Part shown: in pieces, positions 5,051 through 5,406 of the stretch
Position numbering within the stretch: the stretch's first letter is position 1
Layout: each line of letters begins with the position of its first letter
From: Phenylobacterium sp.
GTDB lineage: Bacteria; Pseudomonadota; Alphaproteobacteria; Caulobacterales; Caulobacteraceae
DNA: 5,406 nt
NCBI GenBank assembly: GCA_028291285.1
Contig: JAQGIJ010000411.1
Location: forward strand, 1-5,406
Reading direction: 5' to 3'
Notes under the pieces: model-generated
Database searches by the model: none
What the model saw: only the letters and a program-made list of their open reading frames with translations
What the model was told of the DNA's origin: nothing
Made by a program: the position numbers and the translations under genes

Positions 5051-5406
5051 TCAGGCGCGACCTCCGGCCGCCCGCCAAACGGCATGGTTGCGGCCGGCGG
5101 CGTCGGCTTCGCGCTTGGTCGTAAGGACCTCGGCGATCGACGTCAGCAGCGTCTTTATCCTGACGGGCTTGGCGACGAAGCCGTCGAAGCCCAGCTCGCG
5201 GTACTGCGCCTCGGTGCGGCTCAGGTCGGCCGTGACGGCGAGGGCAGGGGTGGCTCGGTTCGGTCCGATCCTTCGCCGTAGCAGGTGCAGCAGCTCGATG
5301 CCGCTCATCTCCGGCATGTGAATGTCGATCAGCGCGACGTGGAAGGATCTCAGAAACAGCAGCTCCAGGGCCTCGCTCGGAGATCTGCAGGGCGTCAATG
5401 CACTGC
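5051..5406 (-). CDS. Response regulator receiver domain, C-terminal part (cut by the right edge)
   Basis: The frame is open to the right edge, so the N-terminus is missing. The visible part covers most of a CheY-like receiver. The phosphoacceptor Asp (codon 5326-5324) is in ALIDIHMPEMSG, the conserved Thr is in ALAVTAD, and the conserved Lys (codon 5170-5168) is in GFVAKPV. The acidic pair of the first strand lies outside the window. The wording DIHMPEMSG with LGFDGFVAKPV is typical of receivers at the C-terminus of hybrid histidine kinases, so this may be the tail of such a kinase and not a lone response regulator. About 25 residues follow the domain, with no DNA-binding output domain. It lies directly upstream of the HWE kinase gene in the same orientation and may exchange phosphate with it. 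Confidence 0.88.
   Translation of the reverse strand, partial: SALTPCRSPSEALELLFLRSFHVALIDIHMPEMSGIELLHLLRRRIGPNRATPALAVTADLSRTEAQYRELGFDGFVAKPVRIKTLLTSIAEVLTTKREADAAGRNHAVWRAAGGRA

Overview
The window is GC-rich with strong G/C preference at third codon positions. It carries several protein families typical of Alphaproteobacteria: an HWE-family histidine kinase, two small proteins of kinds common in Caulobacterales and Rhizobiales, and a possible EcfG-type stress promoter. A Caulobacteraceae-like chromosome is the best guess; this is inference from gene content, not a database match.

Left part (1-984). The 5' end of a tyrosine-phosphatase-family gene runs leftward off the edge. Facing away from it is a C-terminal scrap of a beta-lactamase-like serine hydrolase, which looks like a decayed gene. 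A small single-cysteine glutaredoxin-like gene (+) follows and converges on a 58-residue helical small protein (-).

Middle (985-3362). A divergent intergenic region holds a candidate EcfG-type promoter in front of a membrane-anchored alpha/beta hydrolase, the largest plus-strand gene. About 590 bases after it have no recognised gene. They contain two weak small ORFs, each with an AGGAGG sequence upstream, separated by about 290 unexplained bases. A 60-residue small protein of a recognisable alphaproteobacterial type then reads leftward.

Right part (3363-5406). An intergenic region carries two perfect, oppositely oriented DnaA boxes and an adjacent 18-bp interrupted palindrome. Then come tRNA-Ser(UGA), a PAS-HWE histidine kinase and the C-terminal part of a receiver domain cut by the right edge, all on the minus strand. 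Receiver and kinase lie in the same orientation and reading frame, split by one stop codon and 84 bases, so they may be a co-transcribed phosphorelay pair.

No mobile element, CRISPR array, rRNA or clear new multi-gene system is visible. The items most worth checking are the DnaA-box cluster, the EcfG-like promoter, the hydrolase remnant and the unannotated small ORFs.
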